Below are positions 28,490-36,113 of a stretch of 64,000 nt of DNA, piece by piece. The stretch comes from Lysobacter alkalisoli. GTDB lineage: Bacteria > Pseudomonadota > Gammaproteobacteria > Xanthomonadales > Xanthomonadaceae. A program made the position numbers and the translations under genes. The DNA lies in contig NZ_CP041242.1 of the NCBI RefSeq assembly GCF_006547045.1, positions 2,738,001-2,802,000 on the forward strand, in the 5' to 3' direction. The first letter of the stretch is position 1, and each line of letters opens with the position of its first letter. The notes under the pieces are model-generated. The model had not been told where the DNA came from, did not search any database, and saw nothing but the letters and a program-made list of their open reading frames with translations.

Positions 28490-29176
28490 ATGATTTGCCA
28501 GGAAGTCATTCGCGGACTAATCACTCTTACCGTTGGACTGATCGTCGCGAGAGTAGGTCTATGGATCTACTTTCGACAGAAAGAGTATGAACTTGTAAAG
28601 CAGAGATACCTTGAGCAGTCTGTTGATTTGATCGCAGCAGAGCTGGAGTCGGTTAGCGGAGCGTTTAATCACAACTGGGCTCGGTGCTTACATGTGCTAA
28701 AGGAATACCGCGACTCTGAAGAACAATTTGACAGAGACCAGCTCAACGATGGTTTTACTCCACTTTCGGGCTCCAACTTTCATCGCCAAGCTCACCACAG
28801 ACTGCGAACTCTGGTTCAATCCAATACCTTCTGGGATGCTTATCAAGTTGCACTTTCGTTCTATCACTCAGCAAATGCCGTAATAGTCAAGGAAATCCCT
28901 CACGCTATCCGAGCAAAGTTCTCTGGCAATGTTGGCGCACCACACTCTGAGATAGTCAGCCGCGCATACGACGAACTTGCCAAGCTACATCGAGAAAGCG
29001 AAAGATTTGCGCCCTTGCTAGGCAGCTTGCAGGCTATTGCTTCTGAACTTGAGCAGGAGAACCTAAGTTTCAAACAGGTTCGTACCTTTCATAGGCGCAA
29101 GGTGACACTTGACGCAGTAGAAGATCTCAATACTTCATTTTCAAAAGACTTCGAGAAGCACGAGTTCACCCCCTAA
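28490..29176 (+). CDS. Cassette 2: membrane-anchored coiled protein, unknown
   Basis: 228 aa. One N-terminal membrane helix (GLITLTVGLIVARVGLWIYF), then a long, mostly helical cytoplasmic or periplasmic part with charged heptad-like stretches (QKEYELVKQRYLEQSVDLIA, ASELEQENLSFKQVRTFHRR). AT-rich codon use unlike the flanking chromosome. No family recognised. Confidence 0.75.
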   Translation: MICQEVIRGLITLTVGLIVARVGLWIYFRQKEYELVKQRYLEQSVDLIAAELESVSGAFNHNWARCLHVLKEYRDSEEQFDRDQLNDGFTPLSGSNFHRQAHHRLRTLVQSNTFWDAYQVALSFYHSANAVIVKEIPHAIRAKFSGNVGAPHSEIVSRAYDELAKLHRESERFAPLLGSLQAIASELEQENLSFKQVRTFHRRKVTLDAVEDLNTSFSKDFEKHEFTP

Positions 29177-29229
29177 CAGTTATTCAATCCGAAGCCGCTT
29201 CGCGGCCCGGCCTAATTCAAGCGTCAGGC
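29171..29229 (+). repeat. attC site 2
   Basis: CCCTAAC (29171) to GTCAGGC (29229), 59 bp. The right core has C for the second T of GTT, which may lower recombination. Confidence 0.85.
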
Positions 29230-29241
29230 CTCACAGGAGAA

Positions 29242-29523
29242 GTGCTCGTGTACGAGATAGAGATCTGGCTTGACATTCAGTTCTCAGAAAGAGGCACAAC
29301 GACTACAGCATGCACTCTTTTTGGGCGACACGAAATACCCGTTAGACCCCACCTCGGCGAGTCAATTTCATATCATCCAAAACGGTGTCAGAGTGACTTT
29401 CCGCTGCCTCATCACTCGGCAGCCGCAGATAGCGCACCCATTTGTTCGTCGTGCTTAGTAAGTGACTCTGACACCGTTTTTGTTGTGACACCGTTTTTGA
29501 AGCCGCTTCGCGGCTCGGCTTAA
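29242..29523 (+). CDS. Cassette 3: short unknown protein, 3' end altered by a repeat
   Basis: 93 aa from GTG 29242 (AGGAG 5 nt upstream). The first ~50 residues (YEIEIWLDIQFSERGTTTTA, HEIPVRPHLGESISYHP) look like a real small protein. From 29379 the frame runs into inverted and direct repeats and ends inside the truncated attC (LKPLRGSA). A second frame, 29270-29458, is also open and reads IIQNGVRVTFRCLI, so a frameshift near 29375 is possible. The original C-terminus was probably lost. Confidence 0.4.
   Translation: MLVYEIEIWLDIQFSERGTTTTACTLFGRHEIPVRPHLGESISYHPKRCQSDFPLPHHSAAADSAPICSSCLVSDSDTVFVVTPFLKPLRGSA
29379..29499. repeat. Repeat insertion in cassette 3
   Basis: AAAACGGTGTCAGAGTGACT (29379-29398) and AGTGACTCTGACACCGTTTT (29461-29480) are inverted copies with one mismatch, 62 nt apart. 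They are followed by a direct repeat of GACACCGTTTTTG (29470-29482 and 29487-29499). The motif resembles GGTGTCAGAGTCACTTTT repeats often found near REP-associated transposases. It abuts and truncates attC 3. Confidence 0.6.
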
Positions 29524-29537
29524 TTCAGGCGTTAGCG
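29499..29537 (+). repeat. attC site 3, left half missing
   Basis: Retains GAAGCCGCTTCGCGGCTCGG and the right end TTCAGGCGTTAGCG. The left core and left outer arm are replaced by the repeat insertion, so it probably cannot fold or recombine normally. Confidence 0.8.
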
Positions 29538-29553
29538 CTCAGGGGAGGCGCCC

Positions 29554-30269
29554 ATGCAGTTCCACGAATTTGGCGACCCAGACGGGACACCACTTGTTTT
29601 CTTCATGGGCACGCCGCAAAAAGGCGACTATGGACAAGAGCTTTCGGAACTCGCACAAGAGCATGGCATTCGACTAATCTGCCCCACTCGACCGTGGTAC
29701 GACGATCCGGATTCCGAACCATCATTTGATCTGTGCTCGGACAAGACGATGGAGTACCTGCGAAACAATAGCATCGCGTCATGCCACGCAATGGGCGGTA
29801 GCGGGGCGGGCCATTCGCCTTGCACTTGTCCACAAAAAATCCTGGCGTGGTGTGCGCGTGCTATCTCGTGGCCTCAATGGGCACGCCCAAGACCTTTGTG
29901 GAAAAGGTGACCTCGCCACCCACATTGGAGTTGTTGGAGCTCTTTAGAGACAACAGCTATGACGCAGCAATCGAGCAACTTGGGGCGTGGGGACTTCCGC
30001 GAGACCTCGCCCATGGCGCCTGGTCTGATTTCAAAGTTCTTCTTGGGCCTTGGGATTCGATCCGCTTCGATGCCGCGCCAATGGTCTTTATTCACCATGG
30101 CGAAGGGGATGATAATGCCCCGATCGAGAGTGTTCGCGATCTCGCAAGCAAGCTGCCAAAATCGGAAATTCGTATATCCCCTTACGCTAGCCATGCCGGA
30201 CTTGCCGAGGATGATTCTTGTACAGAGATGGCAAAAATTTTTCGTGAAGTATCAGGTGCTGAGCGCTAA
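29554..30269 (+). pseudogene. Cassette 4: alpha/beta hydrolase, frameshifted
   Basis: Alpha/beta hydrolase, ~238 aa when repaired. The N-terminal part MQFHEFGDPDGTPLVFFMGT and CPTRPWYDDPDSEPSF reads to the nucleophile region HAMGGSGAG at ~29810. One added C at GGGCC (29808-29812) gives GGSGAGPFALHLSTKNPGVV and continues to GAER at 30269, including MVFIHHGEGDDNAPIESVRD and SHAGLAEDD (catalytic Asp and His region). GGSGAG is an unusual nucleophile elbow of the GxSxG kind. The stop is within attC 4. Confidence 0.8.
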
Positions 30270-30323
30270 CAATTCGTTCAAGCCGACGCCGCTTCGCGGC
30301 TCGGCTTAATTCAGGCGTTAGCT
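30264..30323 (+). repeat. attC site 4
   Basis: CGCTAAC (30264) to GTTAGCT (30323), 60 bp, canonical arms AAGCCGACGCCGCTTCGCGG and GGCTTAATTCAGGCG. Confidence 0.92.
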
Positions 30324-30364
30324 GCCTATGATACTTTGTGCCACGCGAGCGAAGGGAACCCCTG

Positions 30365-32305
30365 ATGGCTGACATTTTTCCATGTCTTGAAAACATTGAG
30401 CGGTTAAAGGTGCCTCCTACGCCCGGCGAGATGGCACTTGCCACGTACATGGCCCAGAGGCTCTCAGACGAGTACGAGATCTTCTTTCAACCGTTTCTGA
30501 ATGGTGACATGCCAGACATTATCTTGATGCGGAGAGAGGGCGGGGTCGCGATAGTTGAGGTAAAGGACTGGAATCTAAGTTCATATAGTGTTGACGATAA
30601 AAATCAATGGAGAGAACGCGCTGGAAATCATGTGATTCGATCCCCCTTTAGGCAGGTCTTCGGCTATAAATCCAATATGTTCAATTTGCACATTAACGGG
30701 TTGGCTGAGAAAAATGCACTCAATAATAATTTTTATGGGATTATTAAACCATTCGTTTACTTTCACGAATCAACAAAGGAAGATATTAACGAGCTTTACC
30801 ATTCAGCGGAAAGCTCACTTAGGCAGGCTCGCGATGAGCTCAATCAAAGTTTCAGAAATCGCGAGATTCCGCATGCCGCATATGAAAAAAGGCTTGGCTA
30901 TTTAGACAAAAAACTTAGACAGATTGGTCGTGACAAGGGCATGTCGGTACTTCCGAACGACTTTTCAAAACTAACCAATTGCCTAAAACAAAACCACGTT
31001 CTGTTTACCGATCTAATTCATGACGAATTTCTAAGATACCTTAAGCCTCCGTATCACGTTGAGAGCCAAGGAAAGAACATCGATTATGATGCCAAGCAAC
31101 TTAAGCTTGCACAAAGCGTGCCTGGGTTCGCCAAAATTAAAGGGGTTGCCGGCTGTGGAAAAACAACGGTGCTGGCCAAGCGAGCGGTCAATGCTCACAA
31201 GAGACACGACGACAAGGTTCTGATTTTTACGTACAACAAGACATTGCGAAACTATATTCGTGACAAGATTAGCGAGGTTAGGGAGGATTTTTCCTGGGGC
31301 GCTTTCGGAATCACGAACTATCACGCATTTATCGCCCAAGAGATGAACCAGTGCGGCATGGAGGTTTCCCCGCCGGATGATCGAAGAGCCGCGTCTCAAT
31401 ATTTTGACAAACTATATTCTGATGAAAATTTGTTCGATGGGTTCGAGGAGCAGCTTTACAAGTACAAAACTATTCTTCTAGATGAGGTTCAAGACTACAG
31501 GCCGGAATGGATCAAGATCATTAGGAAGTACTTTCTTTCGGATGACGGCGAGATGATACTTTTCGGTGACGAAGGCCAGAATATCTATGAGAGAAATATT
31601 GGCAAGACGAATTCAGCCATCGTTCAAGGTTTTGGACGCTGGGAGCGGCTGACAAAATCCTACAGATCAAAAAGTGATTCCGAGATCCTCAGGGTGGCGA
31701 ATGCGTTTCAGAATAGTTATCTTTTGGAAAAGTACGACATCGATCTTGTTGATGTCGATCCCGTGCAATCCAGCATGGCTTTCGAGTTTTTTGAGGGATG
31801 TTTGCTGCCTTCCCCAATTGATTGCACTGCCATATACAAGAAAATTTACAGCATATTAAGGAAATATCAGATCCACCCGAATGATGCATCTATAATTTCC
31901 TCTAGTATTGAAGTTCTCAGAAAGCTAGACACCATAATCTGCAGAGAAACCAACGAGAAGACGCAAACTACTTTTGAAACCGAATACGTATATCAAACGC
32001 TGGCTGATAAATACAAGAAGGATCAGAATAAGCTTGGTAAAGCGCTGGATGCTATTCGGGGCAGCAAGAAATTCAGCTTTAACTTGAACAGTGGGCTTAT
32101 AAAACTATCGACGGTGCACAGTTTCAAGGGGCTGGAGACTTCGACCTCGTTCTTTATTATTCTGGAGGAGGATGCCGATGAGATGGTTTATACCGGAATC
32201 ACTAGAGGCCGTGACAACTGTTTTGTTTTAATCGCTGAGCCGTCGAGATTTGTGGGATTTTTCAGGGACGCCTGCAAAGTTCCAATGTTGGGGATTGAGG
32301 CGTGA
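30365..32305 (+). CDS. Cassette 5: NERD nuclease - SF1 helicase fusion
   Basis: 646 aa from ATG 30365 (AAGGGA 8 nt before). The N-terminal NERD domain (~15-130) has the D...ExK nuclease signature D51 (MPDIILM) and E65-x-K67 (VEVKDW). A helical linker follows (~130-245). Then a UvrD/Rep-like SF1 helicase: Walker A GVAGCGKTT (260-268), Walker B LLDEVQ (371-376), motif III FGDEGQNIYE (400-409), SYRS (432-435), motif V LSTVHSFKGLE (581-591), motif VI YTGITRGRDN (609-618). All key residues are intact. Probably an ATP-driven DNA helicase-nuclease; phage defence is a plausible role given cassette carriage. AT-rich and much larger than most cassette genes. Confidence 0.93.
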   Translation: MADIFPCLENIERLKVPPTPGEMALATYMAQRLSDEYEIFFQPFLNGDMPDIILMRREGGVAIVEVKDWNLSSYSVDDKNQWRERAGNHVIRSPFRQVFGYKSNMFNLHINGLAEKNALNNNFYGIIKPFVYFHESTKEDINELYHSAESSLRQARDELNQSFRNREIPHAAYEKRLGYLDKKLRQIGRDKGMSVLPNDFSKLTNCLKQNHVLFTDLIHDEFLRYLKPPYHVESQGKNIDYDAKQLKLAQSVPGFAKIKGVAGCGKTTVLAKRAVNAHKRHDDKVLIFTYNKTLRNYIRDKISEVREDFSWGAFGITNYHAFIAQEMNQCGMEVSPPDDRRAASQYFDKLYSDENLFDGFEEQLYKYKTILLDEVQDYRPEWIKIIRKYFLSDDGEMILFGDEGQNIYERNIGKTNSAIVQGFGRWERLTKSYRSKSDSEILRVANAFQNSYLLEKYDIDLVDVDPVQSSMAFEFFEGCLLPSPIDCTAIYKKIYSILRKYQIHPNDASIISSSIEVLRKLDTIICRETNEKTQTTFETEYVYQTLADKYKKDQNKLGKALDAIRGSKKFSFNLNSGLIKLSTVHSFKGLETSTSFFIILEEDADEMVYTGITRGRDNCFVLIAEPSRFVGFFRDACKVPMLGIEA

Positions 32306-32315
32306 TCAAGGCGGC

Positions 32316-32414
32316 AGCTAACAAATCGTTGCAGCGGACGTTTGACCCGCCACCCATTTTTGCTTCCGCAAAAACGGGCGTCGCCTCAAACGCCGCTGAA
32401 CTCAGGCGTTAGCG
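32316..32414 (+). repeat. attC site 5 (long, distinct type)
   Basis: AGCTAAC to GTTAGCG, 99 bp. Arms CAGCGG / CCGCTG and GTTTGA / TCAAAC, apical stem TTTTTGC / GCAAAAA. Unlike the ~60-bp sites around it, so the NERD-helicase cassette probably came from another integron lineage. Confidence 0.9.
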
Positions 32415-32427
32415 CCCTAGAACCAAC

Positions 32428-33120
32428 ATGACCGCACTTGTGGTTCTCCCAGGCCTAGATGGCACCGCGACCCTCCACACTGAGTTCCTGACGGCAGTTG
32501 GTACGGCATTCGATTCGGTCGTCGTTATCCCGTATCCACCGGATAAAGCTCTCGGCTATGCCGCGCTCGAGAGACTGGTCAGGGCGCAGCTTCCTCCAAC
32601 CACGCCGTTTGTGCTCTTGGGCGAGTCCTTCTCTGGCCCCATCGCACTCTCCGTTGCCGCAGACCCGCCGCCCAATCTTGTGGGCCTAGTTCTCTCCACA
32701 ACCTTTGCCAAGACTCCCGTTCCTTTGCTTTCGCCGTTGGCCACGCTTACGCGCATTGCACCAGTGCGCTCCCTGCCGCCTTCGGTTCTGTCGTGGCTTC
32801 TGCTTGGTCGCTGGGCCACACCGCAGTTGGAGGCGTCACTGCAAACCGCTTTATTGGCTGTAAATCCCGCAGTGCTCCGGTTCCGCGCAGCAGCGGCCAT
32901 ACGGGCCAATGTATCGGCTCGTCTCAGCTCAATTTCTGCACCACTCCTCTACCTGCGCGCCACTCACGACAGATTGCTTTCTGTGACTGCCGGTCGGCAT
33001 ATTCTCTCGGCACTTCCGCAATGCACCACCGCAGACGTTGCTGGACCTCACCTCCTGCTGCAAGCTGCTCCGACAGAGTGCGCTCGGGCTGTGGCTGCCT
33101 TTTCCAGGCATCTCGGCTAG
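32428..33120 (+). CDS. Cassette 6: alpha/beta hydrolase
   Basis: 230 aa. Compact alpha/beta hydrolase: VVLPGLDGTATLHTEF (oxyanion loop), nucleophile elbow LLGESFSGPIALSVA (Ser in GESFSG), Asp in LRATHDRLLS and His in VAGPHLLLQAAP complete a triad. Possibly an esterase or a carboxylesterase-type detoxifying enzyme; substrate unknown. GC is nearer to the chromosome than cassette 5. Confidence 0.88.
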   Translation: MTALVVLPGLDGTATLHTEFLTAVGTAFDSVVVIPYPPDKALGYAALERLVRAQLPPTTPFVLLGESFSGPIALSVAADPPPNLVGLVLSTTFAKTPVPLLSPLATLTRIAPVRSLPPSVLSWLLLGRWATPQLEASLQTALLAVNPAVLRFRAAAAIRANVSARLSSISAPLLYLRATHDRLLSVTAGRHILSALPQCTTADVAGPHLLLQAAPTECARAVAAFSRHLG

Positions 33121-33122
33121 GG

Positions 33123-33174
33123 CGCTAACAATTCCGAAGCCGCTTCGCGGCTCGGCTTAATTCAAGCGTTAGGC
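33123..33174 (+). repeat. attC site 6 (shortened)
   Basis: CGCTAAC (33123) to GTTAGGC (33174), 52 bp. Eight bases of the left outer arm (ATTCAAGC region) are missing, making the hairpin asymmetric. Confidence 0.88.
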
Positions 33175-33183
33175 CGCTATCGA

Positions 33184-33672
33184 ATGTACGTGCTCACTGA
33201 ACAACTTCACGCAGACGGCGATCCAAACCTGCCATTCAAGCGATATGGCAAGTACTTGGAGCGCAACAAGAACCGTTTCCCTGCCTCTGCGTTCAAGCTC
33301 GCCTCTGGCCCACTTCTCAATGCAGCAGATCGTCGCTGCCCGCATGATGCGTGGCTGGAGTGGGCCCGCTTTGAGGAGCCCGCTAAAGGCAAGCGGCGCC
33401 ACATTCGACACCTCAGCCTGCGCGTACGCCTACTTGGCGCCTATCACGATCGCTACTTAGAGCTGTTCTATCCCAAGGTGTACTCATACACCATGACAAA
33501 CCCTGTGGCGTCCGGTGGCCACTATGATTGGCGCTACAGTGAGTTGAGACTCAGCAAGGCCGGAAATGTGCTCCATGAGATTGAGTGGGCTGGGCCTCCG
33601 GGCGCTCATGCAACATGGCTAATTGAGGCATCAGATGTCCGGCTACGGTCGCTCCCCATGGACGCGGCCTAA
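33184..33672 (+). CDS. Cassette 7: unknown protein
   Basis: 162 aa. Soluble, basic N-terminal half (KRYGKYLERNKNRFPASAFK), later RHIRHLSLRVRLLGAYHDRY and GGHYDWRYSELRLSKAGNVL then HEIEWAGPPG. This looks like a beta-rich domain, similar in style to other cassette-borne unknowns. No motif supports a function. ATG 33184 is 10 nt after the upstream core site. Confidence 0.75.
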   Translation: MYVLTEQLHADGDPNLPFKRYGKYLERNKNRFPASAFKLASGPLLNAADRRCPHDAWLEWARFEEPAKGKRRHIRHLSLRVRLLGAYHDRYLELFYPKVYSYTMTNPVASGGHYDWRYSELRLSKAGNVLHEIEWAGPPGAHATWLIEASDVRLRSLPMDAA

Positions 33673-33726
33673 CAATTCATTCAAGCCGAAGCCGCTTCGC
33701 GGCTCGGCTTAATTCAGGCGTTAGGC
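33667..33726 (+). repeat. attC site 7
   Basis: GCCTAAC (33667) to GTTAGGC (33726), 60 bp. The best-preserved site, with both cores matching RYYYAAC and GTTRRRY. Confidence 0.95.
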
Positions 33727-33731
33727 AGAAT

Positions 33732-34619
33732 ATGAATACTTCGACTCTCTCATTATTCATCGTGGCGGTTCCGCCTATTGTTGGTAGTTTTATTGTCCTT
33801 GCTCTGGCTGCTATGGGGTGGAGTGTCTGGATCACTCATTTGTTGGCAATTTTCTTGGCCTGTTGTCTTGGCTTGGCCGGCAGCCACATGAGCAAGCTAG
33901 GGAATCACCAGAATATGGCCTTTATTGTAGTTATTCTGACTTTAATTGGGCTTGCGATACCGTTATTTGGAGACTCGACAGGACCTGAGCGCTGGATTCC
34001 GGCCGGGCCGTTGAGGCTTTATGTCGCGCCGCTCCTGTTGCCCTCATTTATCGCAGCTTGTTCGGTCTTTATTACCAAAGACGGTAAGCACCAAATTATG
34101 TCTCTCGCTGCCGTTCTTGCGGCTGCTTTTTTACTGGCTTTGCAGCCAGATGCGTCTCAGGTTCTTGGGTTGTTGGTTGCTTCTGCTGTTGTTATTGTGC
34201 GGTACCGACTTGGCATATTATGCTTCAGTGCTATCGTGATTCCGTTAGCATTGGTCACTATGTGGGCATTCTCTTTGCCAGATCCTTTAGCGCCTGTGCC
34301 GCATGTAGAGGAGATCTTTGCCTTGGCTCTTGGTCACTCGTTATTTGCTGGTGTTGCCATAATTGCCAGTGCGATTGCGTTGATTGTCGGGTTGTGGATT
34401 CAATCGGTTAGCGGAACTCTCTGGCTATCTGCCGTAGCGGCGTACTACATGGTTTTATTTTTGTGTTCAACCGCGGGAATTACTCCAGCTCCTTTGGTTG
34501 GCTATGGTGCAGGGCCAATTTTAGGTTTTGGTCTGATGGTAGGGCTACTAGGGTGGTTTAAGCATCAAAATCTGCCTAACAAATCAATGCAGCCGACCGC
34601 TAATGCGGCAGCTGATTGA
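33732..34619 (+). CDS. Cassette 8: multi-pass membrane protein, FtsW/RodA-like
   Basis: 295 aa, about nine hydrophobic segments. LLALQPDASQVLGLLVASAV and TPAPLVGYGAGPILGFGLM recall motifs of SEDS proteins (FtsW/RodA), though the protein is shorter than those (usually ~380 aa) and lacks their full pattern, so a diverged or partial SEDS relative is the best guess. The frame reads through the left attC core and stops inside the site (NKSMQPTANAAAD), so its last ~13 residues are encoded by attC 8. Confidence 0.65.
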   Translation: MNTSTLSLFIVAVPPIVGSFIVLALAAMGWSVWITHLLAIFLACCLGLAGSHMSKLGNHQNMAFIVVILTLIGLAIPLFGDSTGPERWIPAGPLRLYVAPLLLPSFIAACSVFITKDGKHQIMSLAAVLAAAFLLALQPDASQVLGLLVASAVVIVRYRLGILCFSAIVIPLALVTMWAFSLPDPLAPVPHVEEIFALALGHSLFAGVAIIASAIALIVGLWIQSVSGTLWLSAVAAYYMVLFLCSTAGITPAPLVGYGAGPILGFGLMVGLLGWFKHQNLPNKSMQPTANAAAD

Positions 34620-34629
34620 AGCGTTATGC
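34574..34629 (+). repeat. attC site 8 (distinct type)
   Basis: GCCTAAC to GTTATGC, 56 bp, with arms GCAGCCGACCGC / GCGGCAGCTG. Different in sequence from the array consensus; it overlaps the end of the cassette 8 coding frame. Confidence 0.88.
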
Positions 34630-34658
34630 CGCAGCACCTGGCACTACGGAGGGTCGAA

Positions 34659-35672
34659 ATGAAAGTCTTCATGTTATTACCCTGTGTACTGCTTGCAGGC
34701 CTCAGCATCGCGCAAGATCGCTCCCCAATCATTGACATGCACCTCCACGCCAGCTCACCGGATGAATTCGGCGGACCGCAGACGGTCTGCACAAATCGGG
34801 ATGAGGTCGAGTTCCCACCCGTCGATCCACGCGAAGAGGTAACAGTTCAGAAAACCTCGATCTGCGCCCGCCCGCTGATGTCCGTCCGCGACGGCGAAGA
34901 GAATGCGCGCCGCACCGGCGAGATGATGAAGCAATACAACATGTACGGTGTGCTCGACGTTAGCAAAGACGGACTCGAGGCGAGTCTGGCGCACGACCAT
35001 GAATGGCGCCGCCATGCGCCCGGGCGCTACTGGATCGCAATCGACTTCGCTGGCACAGATCTGCCGCCGCTCGACCAACTTGAGGATCTGATTCGCCAAG
35101 GTCGCATCCAGCTATTTGCCGAAGTCAGCCCACAGTATGACGGCGACAAGCCCACCGTGGAGCGGCTAGAACCATATTTCGCGCTGGCAGAACGGCTTGA
35201 CGTCCCTATAGGTCTTCACCTTGGCGAGGGACCGCCGGGAGGCGCACACGTCATGCCTGGAAGCAACTATAGTCCCGCAGCAGGGCGCCCGCTCGATCTC
35301 GACCCGGTGCTGAGACGGCATCCGAAGCTGCGCCTCTACGTCATGCATTACGGGTCGCCGCTGATCGAGGAAATGATTGCGCTGCTCTACTCCCATCCCA
35401 ACCTCTACGTTGATGTGGCGCAGAACAACTGGGGATTTCCGCGCGCGCATTTCTATCGTCAGCTTCAGCAGCTAGTGGACGCAGGATTCGGCAAGCGGAT
35501 CATGTTCGGATCCGACCAGATGATCTGGCCAGACACCATCCCCATCGCCATTGAGACGATCAAACAAGCGCCGTTCCTGACGGAGGAGCAGAAACGGGAC
35601 ATTCTCTATAACAACGCAGCGAATTTCCTTCGTCTAGACCAAGCAACCATTGACCAGCACCATGGCAAATGA
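34659..35672 (+). CDS. Cassette 9: exported amidohydrolase-family protein
   Basis: 337 aa from ATG 34659 (GGAGG upstream). Signal peptide (MKVFMLLPCVLLAGLSIAQD), then an amidohydrolase-2 type barrel: metal-binding IIDMHLHAS near the N-terminus, PIGLHLGEGPPGG, LRLYVMHYGSP, IMFGSDQMIWPD (catalytic Asp), ending DILYNNAANFLRL, the typical C-terminal helix of this family. Likely a periplasmic metal-dependent hydrolase or decarboxylase. Confidence 0.9.
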   Translation: MKVFMLLPCVLLAGLSIAQDRSPIIDMHLHASSPDEFGGPQTVCTNRDEVEFPPVDPREEVTVQKTSICARPLMSVRDGEENARRTGEMMKQYNMYGVLDVSKDGLEASLAHDHEWRRHAPGRYWIAIDFAGTDLPPLDQLEDLIRQGRIQLFAEVSPQYDGDKPTVERLEPYFALAERLDVPIGLHLGEGPPGGAHVMPGSNYSPAAGRPLDLDPVLRRHPKLRLYVMHYGSPLIEEMIALLYSHPNLYVDVAQNNWGFPRAHFYRQLQQLVDAGFGKRIMFGSDQMIWPDTIPIAIETIKQAPFLTEEQKRDILYNNAANFLRLDQATIDQHHGK

Positions 35673-35679
35673 GGCAGCG

Positions 35680-35739
35680 GCATAACAATTCGTTCAAGCC
35701 GAAGTTGCTTCGCGACTCGGCTTAATTCAGGCGTTAGAC
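35680..35739 (+). repeat. attC site 9
   Basis: GCATAAC (35680) to GTTAGAC (35739), 60 bp. The apical stem carries compensating changes (GAAGTTGCTTCGCGACTC), so folding is kept. Confidence 0.92.
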
Positions 35740-35742
35740 CAC

Positions 35743-36036
35743 ATGAGTGATACTCACGCAGCTCGGAACCAGCGCCACTACCCGGCAACGGGTGCGTGGG
35801 GCGCTGTAGCGGGATTGGTGGCAAGCCTGCTTGCTTGGTATCGCCAAGACTTCTTGTCTGCAGGGTCAGCCATTGCGCTCTACGGCTTGGTACCCCTGGC
35901 ATTGCTGGCTCTGACGGTCATCATCCCCCGCCTTCCGTCTCGTCCAGCACTGCTTGTGCAAGGCGCCGCGCTACTAGGCTTCGCAGCGTTTTGTTATGGC
36001 ATGTTCCTGCTGTTGCTCCGTCAGCATGTGGTCTAA
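35743..36036 (+). CDS. Cassette 10: small membrane protein
   Basis: 97 aa, three membrane helices (GAVAGLVASLLAWY, AIALYGLVPLALLALTVII, LLVQGAALLGFAAFCYGMFL). No family recognised; several small multi-helix proteins of this kind occur in cassette arrays. Confidence 0.75.
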   Translation: MSDTHAARNQRHYPATGAWGAVAGLVASLLAWYRQDFLSAGSAIALYGLVPLALLALTVIIPRLPSRPALLVQGAALLGFAAFCYGMFLLLLRQHVV

Positions 36037-36104
36037 CAGTTCATTCAAGCCGACGCCGCTTCGCGGCGCGGCTTAATTCAGGCGTAAGACGTTAGGCGTT
36101 ATGG
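36031..36104 (+). repeat. attC site 10 with three tandem right cores
   Basis: GTCTAAC (36031), canonical arms, then GTAAGAC (36084), GTTAGGC (36091) and GTTATGG (36098) in tandem. The extra core-like heptamers suggest an imprecise past recombination or residue of lost cassettes. Confidence 0.85.
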
Positions 36105-36113
36105 AGGAGTAGG

